Assembly: GCA_964451785.1 (NCBI GenBank)
Contig: CAYVJG010000021.1
Coordinates: 1-46,661 of the forward strand
DNA length: 46,661 nt
Direction: 5' to 3'
Origin: JAJYSO01 sp964451785
GTDB lineage: Bacteria > Bacteroidota > Bacteroidia > Flavobacteriales > Flavobacteriaceae
Positions 25,947-35,541 of the stretch are shown here, piece after piece (positions within the stretch are counted from its first letter, which is position 1; every line of letters starts with the position of its first letter). A program made the translations under genes and the position numbers. The notes beneath the pieces are model-generated. The model was not told the DNA's origin and made no database searches. It saw only the letters and a list, made by a program, of their open reading frames with translations.

Positions 25947-27050
25947 ATGATTCCATTTTTAAATCTACACGACCTCAACGCTGCTTATGAAACTGATTTT
26001 AAAGCCGATTTTAATCGATTTTTAGAATCGGGACACTACATTTTAGGGCGATCTGTCAGCAACTTTGAACGTGAATTTGCAACTTATTGTAATCGTCAAT
26101 TTTGCGTTGGTGTTGGTAACGGCTTAGACGCGCTAAAATTAATTTTACGCGGCTATATCGAAATGAATCGCTTAGCTGTAGGTGACAGAGTATTAGTGCC
26201 GGCAAACTCGTATATCGCAACCATTTTAGCGGTTAAATCTGCTGGTTTAGAGCCTGTTTTTGTCGAGCCTGATGCAGCGACATTCAATATGAGTCTTGAA
26301 GCTGCAAAAGCAATCCTCACGTCAAAAGTCAAGGCTATTTTAGTGACACACCTCTACGGACAATTAGCCGACATGAAGGGGTTTAGCAAACTAGCCCTCA
26401 AAGAAAACTTATTGCTTTTGGCCGATGCTGCACAGGCACACGGCGCGCGCTATGCCGATCGTGATTTACAGCTCAGCAGCCTAGCTGATGCTGTAGGTTA
26501 CAGTTTTTATCCAACTAAAAATTTAGGTGCTCTCGGCGATGGTGGTGCTGTCACTACTGACGATAAACAGCTGACTGAAACCATCAAAATGTTACGTAAT
26601 TATGGATCTTCTGAAAAGTATAAAAATCGATTTTTGGGTGACAATTCACGCTTAGATGAACTGCAAGCTGCTTTTTTAAGCACTAAACTCAAACATTTAG
26701 AAACACAAAACAACCGACGACGTCAAATAGCCCAACGCTATCTTTCAGAAATTGACAATTCTAAAATCCGCTTACCGTTTTGGCAAGGTGATTCTACTCA
26801 CGTGTTTCACTTGTTTGTGGTGCGCGTAGCCGATAGAACAGCCTTTTGTGATTACCTTACTCAACAGCAAATCGGTTTTTTAATACACTATCCTATTCCC
26901 CCACATCAACAAGAAGCGCTAAGTGAATACGCCGATTTAAAGTTGCCCATCACTGAAAAAATTCATCGTGAAGTCGTAAGCATACCGCTACATCCTTTGC
27001 TCACAGAAAGTGAAATCACTACAATTATCAGCGCTTTAAACGCGTATTAG
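25947..27050 (+). CDS. DegT/DnrJ/EryC1/StrS aminotransferase (sugar nucleotide)
   Basis: 367 residues. PLP-dependent transaminase that makes an amino sugar, probably on a dTDP-4-keto or dTDP-3-keto 6-deoxyhexose. Family motifs seen: N-terminal IPFLNLHDLNAAY, GVGNGLDALKLILRG (about 56-70), VPANSYIATILAV (about 91-103), DAAQAHGARY (about 168-177), the PLP lysine Lys191 in YPTKNLGALGDGGAV, and RNYGSSEKY with NSRLDELQAAFL (about 230-243). It resembles the WecE/FdtB/QdtB group; the exact substrate cannot be read from sequence. The flippase gene starts one base after the stop codon, so the two are tightly coupled. Confidence 0.93.
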   Translation: MIPFLNLHDLNAAYETDFKADFNRFLESGHYILGRSVSNFEREFATYCNRQFCVGVGNGLDALKLILRGYIEMNRLAVGDRVLVPANSYIATILAVKSAGLEPVFVEPDAATFNMSLEAAKAILTSKVKAILVTHLYGQLADMKGFSKLALKENLLLLADAAQAHGARYADRDLQLSSLADAVGYSFYPTKNLGALGDGGAVTTDDKQLTETIKMLRNYGSSEKYKNRFLGDNSRLDELQAAFLSTKLKHLETQNNRRRQIAQRYLSEIDNSKIRLPFWQGDSTHVFHLFVVRVADRTAFCDYLTQQQIGFLIHYPIPPHQQEALSEYADLKLPITEKIHREVVSIPLHPLLTESEITTIISALNAY

Positions 27051-27051
27051 T

Positions 27052-28542
27052 ATGTCAGTGGAGGAAGAAAAATCATATCAACACGTCTTTAAAGCCACTT
27101 CTTTATTTGGAGGGGTACAGCTGATACAGATTTTACTTTCTGCCATCAAATCTAAAGTGGTGGCCTTATTTTTAGGGCCGACTGGAATGGGTATTTTCCG
27201 TTTGCTCAAAACCACAGTAGATTTAGTGAGCCAAATTACTAGTTTTGGACTCCCCACCAGCGCCGTTAAATACATTTCGAATGCTTTTACTAAAGGAAAC
27301 GAAACCGAAGCTTATCGCCTGATCCGCATCTTTCAAAAATTACTCTGGCTCAGCGGCAGTTTAGGCGCACTGATCATGCTCATCGGAGCGCCGTTTATCA
27401 GTAGGTTGCTATTTGATTCGTCTAGTTACACTTTCTCCATCATCTGGTTGGCTATAGCCGTATTGTTTAATCAATTAGCGCAAGGGCAAATCAGTATTTT
27501 ACAGAGTTTACGCAAACTGCGCCATTTGGCCAAAGCCAATCTTTGGGGTAGTTTTTGGGGACTCATCATTATTGCTCCGCTCTATTATTTTTATGGTGAA
27601 AAAGCCATTGTTGCGGCCATCATCATCACATTTAGCATTAATCTATTTTTCAGTTGGTATTACCTCAAAAAGCGTCGTATTCCATCATTTAGCATCAGTC
27701 CACGCCAAAGTATATCGGAAGGAAAAGCCATGCTTAAATTAGGATTAGTATTGAGTTTAAGCAGTTTACTTACCGCTGTTTCGGCTTATGTTGTTCAGCT
27801 GTACATCAATCACTTAGGAGGGCTAGATGCGGTAGGTTTATACAGCGCCGGTTTTTTGATTCTCAATACCTACGGCGGTTTGGTATTTACGGCGATGGTT
27901 AAAGATTACTATCCGCGTTTAGCCGGTATTGCTGATGATAATGCTCAGGTACGCCAAACGGTTAAAGAGCAAGTTTACATTTCTATTTTGTTGATGACGC
28001 CGATCATTGTAGTGTTTTTATTACTCGTTCCTCAAGTGATTCAAATTTTGTTATCTGAAGAATTTTTAGGGATTGTCAGCATGGTTTCTTTTGGGATTGT
28101 CGGTTTGTTGTTTAAAGCCGTTTCTTGGTCCATGAGTTACATTATCGTTGCTAAAGGCGATTCGCGCTTGTTTATTTACAGTGATATTTGTTTTATAAGT
28201 CTGCAATTGGGCATGTATATCTCCGGCTATTATTTTGGCGGTTTAACCGGATTAGGACTTAGTTTTATAGCCTATTACACACTGTATAGCGTTGGAATGT
28301 ACGTAATCAACCACTGGCGTTACCACTTTTATTTTCCGCGCGAATTTTACGTGCTTTTTGGCTGCTGTATACTTTTCTGTGGACTCGGTCTGTACCTCAG
28401 TTTTGCCTCAAACTTGTGGATACGTTACGGCAGTATGTCTGCACTCACTTTAATTACCGCTTGGTTTTCATATCATCAACTCAATAAGCGAATCAATTTT
28501 AAAGACTTGATCAGTCATTATTTTAAGCGTAAAAAAGAATAG
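27052..28542 (+). CDS. Wzx-type flippase / O-antigen translocase
   Basis: 496 residues with about 12-14 hydrophobic segments and little else, typical of the MOP superfamily polysaccharide flippases that move undecaprenyl-linked oligosaccharides across the inner membrane. Family-typical stretches are the N-terminal KATSLFGGVQLIQILLSAIKSKVVALFLGPTGMGIFRLL and GFGLPTSAVKYISNA. The closest named type is the WzxE-like O-antigen translocase that accompanies WecE-like aminotransferases. Last gene of the S66-GNAT-DegT-Wzx series; it ends in a repeat-rich gap. A polymerase and most glycosyltransferases of the pathway are not in this window. Confidence 0.92.
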   Translation: MSVEEEKSYQHVFKATSLFGGVQLIQILLSAIKSKVVALFLGPTGMGIFRLLKTTVDLVSQITSFGLPTSAVKYISNAFTKGNETEAYRLIRIFQKLLWLSGSLGALIMLIGAPFISRLLFDSSSYTFSIIWLAIAVLFNQLAQGQISILQSLRKLRHLAKANLWGSFWGLIIIAPLYYFYGEKAIVAAIIITFSINLFFSWYYLKKRRIPSFSISPRQSISEGKAMLKLGLVLSLSSLLTAVSAYVVQLYINHLGGLDAVGLYSAGFLILNTYGGLVFTAMVKDYYPRLAGIADDNAQVRQTVKEQVYISILLMTPIIVVFLLLVPQVIQILLSEEFLGIVSMVSFGIVGLLFKAVSWSMSYIIVAKGDSRLFIYSDICFISLQLGMYISGYYFGGLTGLGLSFIAYYTLYSVGMYVINHWRYHFYFPREFYVLFGCCILFCGLGLYLSFASNLWIRYGSMSALTLITAWFSYHQLNKRINFKDLISHYFKRKKE

Positions 28543-28614
28543 TGATTAGTAGGGATTAGAGGTTAGAAAGAATTATAAAACAGGAACTAACTAATTATCA
28601 AAGCAATAACCGTA

Positions 28615-29060
28615 TCATCATTCTGAGTGGCGCTATTCGCAGCATAGCAAGAATAGTGTTGTATCGAAGGGTGAATGCGTCTAACGAATAGAAAACGGTG
28701 GTTTTAAACAGTCCCCTCTAGCTACACTTTCAAACTTCCTCCTGCGTCGTCACTTGAAATCACTCGAGATGACGATCTGCTTAAAGCAAATCACTGCAAA
28801 AGGCGAATTCCCCGGCCCTAAAGGGAGCGCCTTTTGCTCGATAGAAAGGAATTGAAGACTAGGAATTAGGGGAATTGTAAATTTTACCTTTTCTAAAGTT
28901 CGAAACTTTAGAAAAGTTGTCAAGCAAAAATCGAACGTCATCCTGAGTGTTTTTGTGGCGCTTGCGGAGCAAAAATGTATCGAAGGTTGGGCGCAATCAG
29001 TAAGTCGGTATTCAGTGAGTCAATATTCGGAATACGGAACACTGCACTTCAACAGGCCCA
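28615..29060. repeat. Repeat mosaic between wzx and dprA, with inverted copy of the 8.6-kb repeat
   Basis: 28715-28850 is an inverted, diverged copy of 8651-8786, with the same 136-bp length. A hairpin with perfect 13-bp arms CTTTTCTAAAGTT (28888-28900) / AACTTTAGAAAAG (28904-28916) follows. Two related words beginning CATCATTCTGAG or CGTCATCCTGAG and ending TGTATCGAAGG lie at about 28618-28672 and 28937-28987. Short ATTCCG/GTATTC tracts lie at about 29005-29045. No gene was recognised in 28543-29090. Confidence 0.75.
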
Positions 29061-29090
29061 GTGACTAGCCAAAAACTCAAAAATCAGGGC

Positions 29091-30191
29091 TTAAATAGCT
29101 TCGTATTGTTTTCCGGGAAGTGGTCGAATAAGGTTATTCAACTCGAGGTTAAGCAAATATGAAGCCACTTTATAGCTGGGTAATTTACTGGCAAATGCCA
29201 AATCATCGAGTTCGGCTTTGCCCAATTTTTTGAGGGCTTCTAAGATGTTCTTTTCGTCTGGGCAGAGTTCAACAAACAAAGTTGTTTGACGAGGTTTAGG
29301 CGTAGATTTCAGTTGCCAATTCAAAAAGTACACAATATCCTCAGCACTAGTAATGGCCTGTGCTTTTTGCGATTTAATCAGGTTATTGCAGCCAATACTG
29401 AGTTTATCTGAAGGGCGTCCGGGAACGGCAAAGACTTCGCGATTATAGGACTGTGCAATATCGGCAGTGACAAGTGCTCCGCCTTTTTCAGCACTTTCTA
29501 CTACCAGCGTTGCTTCGCTTAGGCCAGCTATAATGCGGTTGCGTTTTAAAAAGTTTTTGCGATCAAAAAAAGAAGTACTCCAAAAATCGGCCATAAATCC
29601 GCCGTTTTCCATGATCTGCGAGGCGTATTGTGCGTGAGCTTTAGGGTAAATTTGATTTAATCCATGGCCTAAACAAGCAATGGTTTGCAAGCCCTGTGTT
29701 AAAGCAGCCTTGTGAGCGGCTATGTCAATGCCATAAGCCAGTCCCGATACGATTACCGGATTTAGTGGCGCTAATTTTTCAACCAGTTGATCGACAAAAC
29801 CGGTGCCGTGCACTGTAGCGCGGCGTGTGCCCACTATGCTCAAGAGGCGTTTTTCTTTTAAATCGATATTTCCTTTTTGGAAGAGTAATATGGGAGCGTC
29901 AATACACTGTTTAAGTAGTTCTGGATAGTCTTTATTTTGAAAATAAGACACGTTTATACCGTTGTCAACAATGAACTTCAATTCATTTTTAGCGGCTTCT
30001 AAAAAGCGTGTATCAAAGAATTCTCTTAAGCGTTTATCGCCAAAGCCATCAATAGCATATAAGTCGTTTTTTTTAGCTTGAAACAGAGCTGTAGCGCTGC
30101 CAAATTTTTGCAGTAATTTTTTAGCCGAGACATCGCCAATATGTGGTAAAGCCTGGAGGCGTAAAAGCGCTATGAGTTCAGTTTCAGACAT
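29091..30191 (-). CDS. dprA: DNA-processing protein DprA (Smf)
   Basis: 366 residues from the ATG at 30191. It binds incoming single-stranded DNA and loads RecA during transformation. An N-terminal helix-hairpin-helix/SAM-like part (LQALPHIGDVSAKKLLQKFG) is followed by the Rossmann-like core: LLSIVGTRRATVHG (about 115-130), VIVSGLAYGIDIAAHKAAL, TIACLGHGLNQIYPKAH, FFDRKNFLKRNRIIAGLSEATLVVESAEKGGALVTADIA and EVFAVPGRPSDKLSIGCNNLIKS. The C-terminal winged-helix (DprA_WH) occupies about 300-366. An in-frame ATG at 30224 lies upstream of a promoter-like TAACTTTA (30219-30212), so 30191 is chosen. Partner of ComEC at 21-23 kb. Confidence 0.96.
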   Translation of the reverse strand: MSETELIALLRLQALPHIGDVSAKKLLQKFGSATALFQAKKNDLYAIDGFGDKRLREFFDTRFLEAAKNELKFIVDNGINVSYFQNKDYPELLKQCIDAPILLFQKGNIDLKEKRLLSIVGTRRATVHGTGFVDQLVEKLAPLNPVIVSGLAYGIDIAAHKAALTQGLQTIACLGHGLNQIYPKAHAQYASQIMENGGFMADFWSTSFFDRKNFLKRNRIIAGLSEATLVVESAEKGGALVTADIAQSYNREVFAVPGRPSDKLSIGCNNLIKSQKAQAITSAEDIVYFLNWQLKSTPKPRQTTLFVELCPDEKNILEALKKLGKAELDDLAFASKLPSYKVASYLLNLELNNLIRPLPGKQYEAI

Positions 30192-30224
30192 CAAGAAAGA
30201 AGTTTCTTCTATAAAGTTACGCAA

Positions 30225-30704
30225 AAAAGCAGATATTTTGTGCGTGAAGCGTTCTCAAAATGTGATTTTGTGTTGCTTTGAGTGGATAATCTTAAGGATT
30301 CTTAAATCACCTTTTATATCTTTATCCAATTATAATTATTTTTTGTAGGTATATCTGTCTATACGGTATTACTGACCTTTTACCTACTTAGTAATAGTAC
30401 TGGCTAATAGAAGGGGGATAAGGTAATAAGGTTCCTTAGTGCATGCTCATTTATTGTTACTGAGGTAATAAGGTTTTTAGTGCGTGTGTAAAGCCTTATC
30501 CTTTAATAATTCAGCAATTATTTCACGATTTACCTAATCGCATTTATTAACAATTCACTTAAATCGTCGGTTATGGATTATTACGGCACTAGGGAAAAGT
30601 AAAAAAATCAGCATTTACCTGGCGTTGATAAAAACCAATCCGACTTTTACCGAGAGCACAATTCTTCTCTGCATTTCATATAGCACTAAAAATGTACAGA
30701 AAGT
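30225..30704. other. Intergenic region with a degenerate dispersed repeat, no gene
   Basis: 30321-30344 matches the left word of the 109-nt repeat (46491-46515), and TATACGGTATT follows at 30360-30370. Between about 30411 and 30485 the phrase GGTAATAAGGTT occurs twice with flanking similarity (TTCCTTAGTGCATG and TTTTAGTGCGTG), a short tandem duplication. No ORF or RNA gene was recognised. Confidence 0.5.
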
Positions 30705-30731
30705 AAAAAACCGCCCTGTAAGAGAGCGGTT
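30705..30731 (-). terminator. Terminator of the susCD operon
   Basis: Stem ACCGCCCT (30710-30717) / AGAGCGGT (30723-30730). Read leftward it is followed by TTTTTT. It lies about 30 bp past the SusD-like stop codon. Confidence 0.85.
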
Positions 30732-30761
30732 TATTAGTATTAGCATAAAAGCTTTATTATA

Positions 30762-32267
30762 CTAGAGGTTCGGATTGTTTAACACTTCTTCCTCCGGAAT
30801 ATCAAGGGTCACTTTATCTTGGTCATAAGATACGGTTTGACCCGCTAATGACAAGTGATTTGCCGGTAGCGTAATTGATTTATCCAAGCGTTTAAACGCT
30901 AAGTAACTTTTACCTTCACCCCACAATTCAATGCGTTCTTGTTTATAGACTTCATCCAATAAATCTGCATCAGCAATGGCGCCTAAGTAGGTAGAATAAT
31001 CATTAGGCATGCGGATTTTTAGCAAATCTTCTAAACGTTGGCGAGCAGTAGCAGGATCACCTGTTTTAGCTGCTGCTTCAGCATTGAGGAGATACATTTC
31101 TTCAATGCGCATATACACGTAATCAGTAGTTACATTTCGTTGACCACCAATAGTACGTCCTGGAGCGTAAAACTTATTCATAGGCGCATATTGTTGAGCA
31201 TCAATTTGTACAAATTGATCTTTGCGAATATCCGTAGCCGGAATAGAGTTATACAAATCGATATTAATGGTTTTAGGGTCACCTGCCCAAGCGTAGCTAT
31301 AGGTGTAGAGGTCAACTTGTCCCCACCAAGAGACGAGGTCTAATCCATTATCTAAAGTAATGTCTTGTCCCCACATCCAGCTATTGGCATAAGAAGTCAC
31401 ATCGTTAAATCCACCTTGAGAGAAATCACCATTAAGTCCACCAACAATTTGGTCAGCAGTCAACAATGAATATTGTCCACTAGTAATAATTTCATTAGTA
31501 ATTGTTTTCACTTGGCCATAATCACCTTTAGTGGCATAAGCATAAGCCAAAAGTCCTTTAGCTACACTGGCATCCACTTGGTTGATAGTCGTACGAGAGA
31601 ACCCGTCAAGCAAATCAACAGCATCTGTCAAATCAGTGATGATTTGATCATAGACTTCAGCACCTGTACTCAAAGGAGCGCCAACATTAGACAAGGTCGT
31701 ATAAATTGGCAAAACTGGAGTACCTGAAATCATAGAATAATCGCCCTGCCCATAGTAATTTGCTAAATAAAAATAAGCAAATCCACGCATAGCTTTAGCT
31801 TGTCCCATGATATGACGTGCTTCAGGATCTGTCAACTGTGCATCATTACCACCAAAGCCATCAATAACGGCATTAGCGCCAAAAATAATACGGTAGTAAA
31901 AACGCCAAGCTTCGTAGTTAGGCATTGCTGTATAATCTAAGGTAGATTGATATTCAACAATATCTTTATACCAGCCGTAGGTATAACCAGCTAACACCAT
32001 ATCACCAGACAACATATCGCCGTAAATATCATAGCCTTTATGACCGAAATCATCATGTCTAAGATCAGTTCCTCCTGATCCTGTTGCAATCATTGTGGCA
32101 TAAATACCGCGGATATTAGCGTTTTGTAAATCCGGGTTATTTTTAGTAGCGGCCTCGATATCCTCAGCAGAAATAAATTCTGTTGGTCGTGTTTCGAGAA
32201 AGTTATCACTACAGCCTCCTAAGATTAAAGCTGTAGCCATAAGCATTACATATTTTCTAATTTTCAT
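30762..32267 (-). CDS. SusD/RagB-family nutrient-binding outer-membrane lipoprotein
   Basis: 501 residues. Surface lipoprotein that caps the SusC transporter and captures the ligand. Lipobox LGGC with Cys19, followed by SDNFLETRPTEF, a typical SusD mature start. The SusD-like N-terminal helical region (about 60-220) includes MRGFAYFYLANYYGQGDYSMISGTPVLP. The RagB/SusD C-terminal domain includes YMRIEEMYLLNAEAAAKTGDPATARQRL (about 385-412) and QERIELWGEGKSYLAFKRLDKSITLP. It begins 15 bp after the SusC stop codon. No adjacent glycoside hydrolase, peptidase or regulator reveals the substrate. Confidence 0.96.
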   Translation of the reverse strand: MKIRKYVMLMATALILGGCSDNFLETRPTEFISAEDIEAATKNNPDLQNANIRGIYATMIATGSGGTDLRHDDFGHKGYDIYGDMLSGDMVLAGYTYGWYKDIVEYQSTLDYTAMPNYEAWRFYYRIIFGANAVIDGFGGNDAQLTDPEARHIMGQAKAMRGFAYFYLANYYGQGDYSMISGTPVLPIYTTLSNVGAPLSTGAEVYDQIITDLTDAVDLLDGFSRTTINQVDASVAKGLLAYAYATKGDYGQVKTITNEIITSGQYSLLTADQIVGGLNGDFSQGGFNDVTSYANSWMWGQDITLDNGLDLVSWWGQVDLYTYSYAWAGDPKTINIDLYNSIPATDIRKDQFVQIDAQQYAPMNKFYAPGRTIGGQRNVTTDYVYMRIEEMYLLNAEAAAKTGDPATARQRLEDLLKIRMPNDYSTYLGAIADADLLDEVYKQERIELWGEGKSYLAFKRLDKSITLPANHLSLAGQTVSYDQDKVTLDIPEEEVLNNPNL

Positions 32268-32282
32268 AATTTCTGCAATTTT

Positions 32283-35200
32283 TTAGAATGACACATTAAT
32301 ACCAGCAGTAAGCGTAGAAAGCGGAGAATAGGTGTACCAATCAGAGCCACCAGCTTCTGAGGTCATCGGATTAAATCCGTCACGTTTATTCCACAAGGCT
32401 AAGTTAGTACCACTAACATAAATATTCAATTTATTCATACCTAGACCTTCAATCCATTTGGTAGGGAAGTTATACCCTAAACGCACATTGTTAAGGTTCA
32501 AATAGTCTTTTTTAATCAAGAAACGTGTGGAAGTACCAGCAACGTTTTTATCTAAGTTAGCTGACAAACGAGGAACATTAGTGATGTCACCCGGTTGTTG
32601 CCAACGGTTTTCAATATCTTTATGCCAGTTGTTAGAACCAGGAATACCGTTGTCCATCAAACGCGCATACACAAAGTCATAGCCATATCCACCAATCGCA
32701 TAAGTAAAGCGAACGCTCAAACTAAATCCTTTATATCCAGCATTGATTCCAAGTCCACCGCGTAAATCAGGAATAGCTGATTTACCGCTATAAGTACGTG
32801 TTGCAGATTGATAATCTGTAGTCGTTTGTTTTTGGATATTAGCATTAGGATTTTCATCCATATACACAGCTTTACTAGCAATAGCTTCACCAGCATCTAA
32901 GGCGCCATTATTATTAACGTCGTCATAATATTGATTCCACATGCCTACACCTGTAGCCGGATCAACGCCAGCCCACTCACGAATATAATAATCGTATAAT
33001 GAATGACCTTCAGAGCGTCCATAATAACCACTAACATCCATTGCTTTTGGTTCTCCTGTAGATGGATCAATTGGCATTTGAGTCAATTCATTTTTAAGGT
33101 GTGCACCGTTTATATTAACGTCTAAATAATAATCTTTACCTTTTAAAATGTGACCAGTCAAATTAAACTCTAAACCGGCATTTCTCAATTTACCGTCATT
33201 AACCGTAATGATAGCGTACCCTAATGAAGGTGGCACACGGCGGTCAAACAATAAGTTTTTAGTGTTTTTGATATAGTAATCAACTGATCCTTCTAAGTAT
33301 TTACTAATACCGAATTCAACACCAAATTGAGCCATTTTAGAAGTTTCCCAAGTCAAATCAGGATTTCCTTTAGTATTAAAAGCCAATGAAATTTCATCAT
33401 TTAAGTTAGAAGTTTCATATAAGTCAGCCCAAGGATAATAGCCTACCCCGGCTTGTTCACCAGTAAGCCCATAACTCGCTTTAACTTTTAAGAACTCTAA
33501 CCAATCTGTATCTTTCATAAAGTCTTCGTTAGTCACAACCCAAGATGCACCTACAGAACCAAAAGTTCCCCATTTATTACCTTCACTAAAACGAGAAGAT
33601 CCATCGCGACGAATTGTACCAGAGAAGAAATAACGGTTGTCAAAATCATAAAGCAACTGTGCAAAATAACTTTCTAAGGTATTATCTAAGGTATAAGAAC
33701 TACTTGGAGTACTTACAACAGCATTATTAAATTCTGGAATATCAGGAATCACTAAATTAGATTTAAAACCATTCATAAAGTGATACTCATAAGAGTTTGT
33801 TTCATGAGCCGCAAGGAGGTCAAAATTATGTAATCCAAAGCTTTTGTGGTATCTCGCAATTTGAGAGAAGTTATACGATAAAGTTTCGCCTTTAGCTTTG
33901 TAAATTGATCCATTTTGAGTGGCAGCAGAGCCATAAAAAGGGTTAGTCAACTGATCTAATCCACTATTTACATATTGCAATCCAAAATTGCTTTCAACAG
34001 TTAACCCATCAATGATTGTCGCTGTAAAATTATTACTCACGTTAATTTGATGAGTATTTGTTTCATCAAGGTTATAAGTTGCATCAGCAATAGCATTTGT
34101 TAATGCACCAAAACCACGACCAACACCATAATCGTATTGATTGCCACCATAAATTGGGTCAGGTACTTTATTACCATCAGCATCTCTTAAGAATAAAGGA
34201 TAGATAGATGGAATATTATCTACAAACCAGAATACACTATTAGAATCTTCAGTTTGTCCATTTTGGTTAGATTGAGAAATGGTATAACCTAAGTTTAAAG
34301 AGCCTGTCAACCATTCTTTAATATCTTGATCTAAATTTAAACGAATTGTATAGCGCGAGAAATCAGAGTTAACAGAATAACCTTTATCGTTTAAGTAACC
34401 GAAAGAGGCATAGTAATTTGTTTTTTCTGACCCACCGCTAAAGCGCACATTAGCTTCAGTTCTAGCAGAAGATTGAAAGGCATAATCTTCCCAATCTTCA
34501 GGGCTGTAAAGACGAGCAACACCTGAGCGTACCATACCTGTTGCCGGGTCAATCAAATCAGCTACAGAATTAACATCCCACATATTGTATTTAGGATCAA
34601 TTCCTGAAGAAGAGAACAAGGTTGAATTAGCAAAAGCCACCGGATCAGCTTCACCAGTTAAGCTTCCTAAGTTTCTAAAAGATTCCCAAGACAAACCAAT
34701 GTAACGTTCAGGCGATTTTATCACGTCATAACGTGGCAAAATCTGCATATTAGTACCTGTTTTAAGCGAGACACTAATATTAGATTCTCCTTTTTTACCT
34801 GATTTAGTTTCAATCACCAACACCCCATTAGCGCCACGAGAACCATAAATAGCGGTTGCTGTAGCATCTTTTAAGACGACTAGTGATTTAATATCTTCAG
34901 GATTAATAGCATTAATACTACCATTAAATGGCACTCCGTCAACAACAATTAACGGACTACGATTTCCATTAACAGAGCCATACCCACGGATACGAATGGT
35001 AGGAGCACTACCTGGCTGACCTGAAGTATTGATAATACGTACCCCGGCCACTTCACCTTCTAAGGCTTGTGTAGCACTTGATACGTTTTTCTTTACCAAC
35101 TCCTCACCATCAATAGCTACGGCAGTACCTGTAAATGATTGTTTAGTGGTTTTACTATACCCCACAACCATTACCTGCTCGAGTTGATTAATATCTTGTT

Positions 35201-35486
35201 CGAGTTGAACATCTATAACCGATTGTACCCCAACTGTTATAGATTGGGTTTTAAAGCCAACAAAAGTGAATTCAAGCACAGCACCTTGACTTACAGAAAT
35301 ACTATACGTTCCATTAAAGTCTGTTTGTGTTCCCTGATCACTACCTTGCACAGCAATATTAACCCCTGGAAGCGGCATCCCGTTGTTATCGGTTACCGTA
35401 CCAGTCACTGTTTGATTTTGCGCTAAAGCGCACTGCATAATTAACGCAAATACAAGCGTTAAACAGCATTTCAATTTTACTTTCAT
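32283..35486 (-). CDS. SusC/RagA-family TonB-linked outer-membrane transporter
   Basis: 1067 residues. TonB-dependent beta-barrel importing oligosaccharides or peptides. Signal peptide about 1-22. The carboxypeptidase-regulatory-like domain (about 25-95) begins VTGTVTDNNGMPLPGVNI. The TonB-box-like and plug region (about 103-230) includes EQVMVVGYSKTTKQ, GVRIINTSGQPGSAPTIRIRG and SPLIVVDGVPF, then DIKSLVVLKDATATAIYGSRGANGVLVIETK. The 22-stranded barrel fills the rest, ending in the typical aromatic position (LTAGINVSF). First gene of a two-gene operon with susD and its own bipartite promoter. Confidence 0.97.
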   Translation of the reverse strand: MKVKLKCCLTLVFALIMQCALAQNQTVTGTVTDNNGMPLPGVNIAVQGSDQGTQTDFNGTYSISVSQGAVLEFTFVGFKTQSITVGVQSVIDVQLEQDINQLEQVMVVGYSKTTKQSFTGTAVAIDGEELVKKNVSSATQALEGEVAGVRIINTSGQPGSAPTIRIRGYGSVNGNRSPLIVVDGVPFNGSINAINPEDIKSLVVLKDATATAIYGSRGANGVLVIETKSGKKGESNISVSLKTGTNMQILPRYDVIKSPERYIGLSWESFRNLGSLTGEADPVAFANSTLFSSSGIDPKYNMWDVNSVADLIDPATGMVRSGVARLYSPEDWEDYAFQSSARTEANVRFSGGSEKTNYYASFGYLNDKGYSVNSDFSRYTIRLNLDQDIKEWLTGSLNLGYTISQSNQNGQTEDSNSVFWFVDNIPSIYPLFLRDADGNKVPDPIYGGNQYDYGVGRGFGALTNAIADATYNLDETNTHQINVSNNFTATIIDGLTVESNFGLQYVNSGLDQLTNPFYGSAATQNGSIYKAKGETLSYNFSQIARYHKSFGLHNFDLLAAHETNSYEYHFMNGFKSNLVIPDIPEFNNAVVSTPSSSYTLDNTLESYFAQLLYDFDNRYFFSGTIRRDGSSRFSEGNKWGTFGSVGASWVVTNEDFMKDTDWLEFLKVKASYGLTGEQAGVGYYPWADLYETSNLNDEISLAFNTKGNPDLTWETSKMAQFGVEFGISKYLEGSVDYYIKNTKNLLFDRRVPPSLGYAIITVNDGKLRNAGLEFNLTGHILKGKDYYLDVNINGAHLKNELTQMPIDPSTGEPKAMDVSGYYGRSEGHSLYDYYIREWAGVDPATGVGMWNQYYDDVNNNGALDAGEAIASKAVYMDENPNANIQKQTTTDYQSATRTYSGKSAIPDLRGGLGINAGYKGFSLSVRFTYAIGGYGYDFVYARLMDNGIPGSNNWHKDIENRWQQPGDITNVPRLSANLDKNVAGTSTRFLIKKDYLNLNNVRLGYNFPTKWIEGLGMNKLNIYVSGTNLALWNKRDGFNPMTSEAGGSDWYTYSPLSTLTAGINVSF

Positions 35487-35512
35487 CTGTACTGAATTTA
35501 GGTTTCTGTAAA

Positions 35513-35541
35513 CAAAATTACGATTTTATTAGTATTTACAA
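35513..35541 (-). promoter_or_regulatory. Bacteroidota-type promoter of the susCD operon
   Basis: On the minus strand TTG (35541-35539) is followed by 18 nt and TAATTTTG (35520-35513), a full match to the major sigma consensus, 26 bp before the SusC ATG. Confidence 0.75.

Noticed and set aside
28750..28941. 63-codon leftward ORF between wzx and dprA
   Set aside because: It lies entirely within the inverted repeat copy and the adjoining hairpin; no family resemblance.
30411..30485. Possible CRISPR-like or regulatory repeat (GGTAATAAGGTT twice)
   Set aside because: Only two short imperfect copies with no regular spacer pattern; a simple local duplication explains it.
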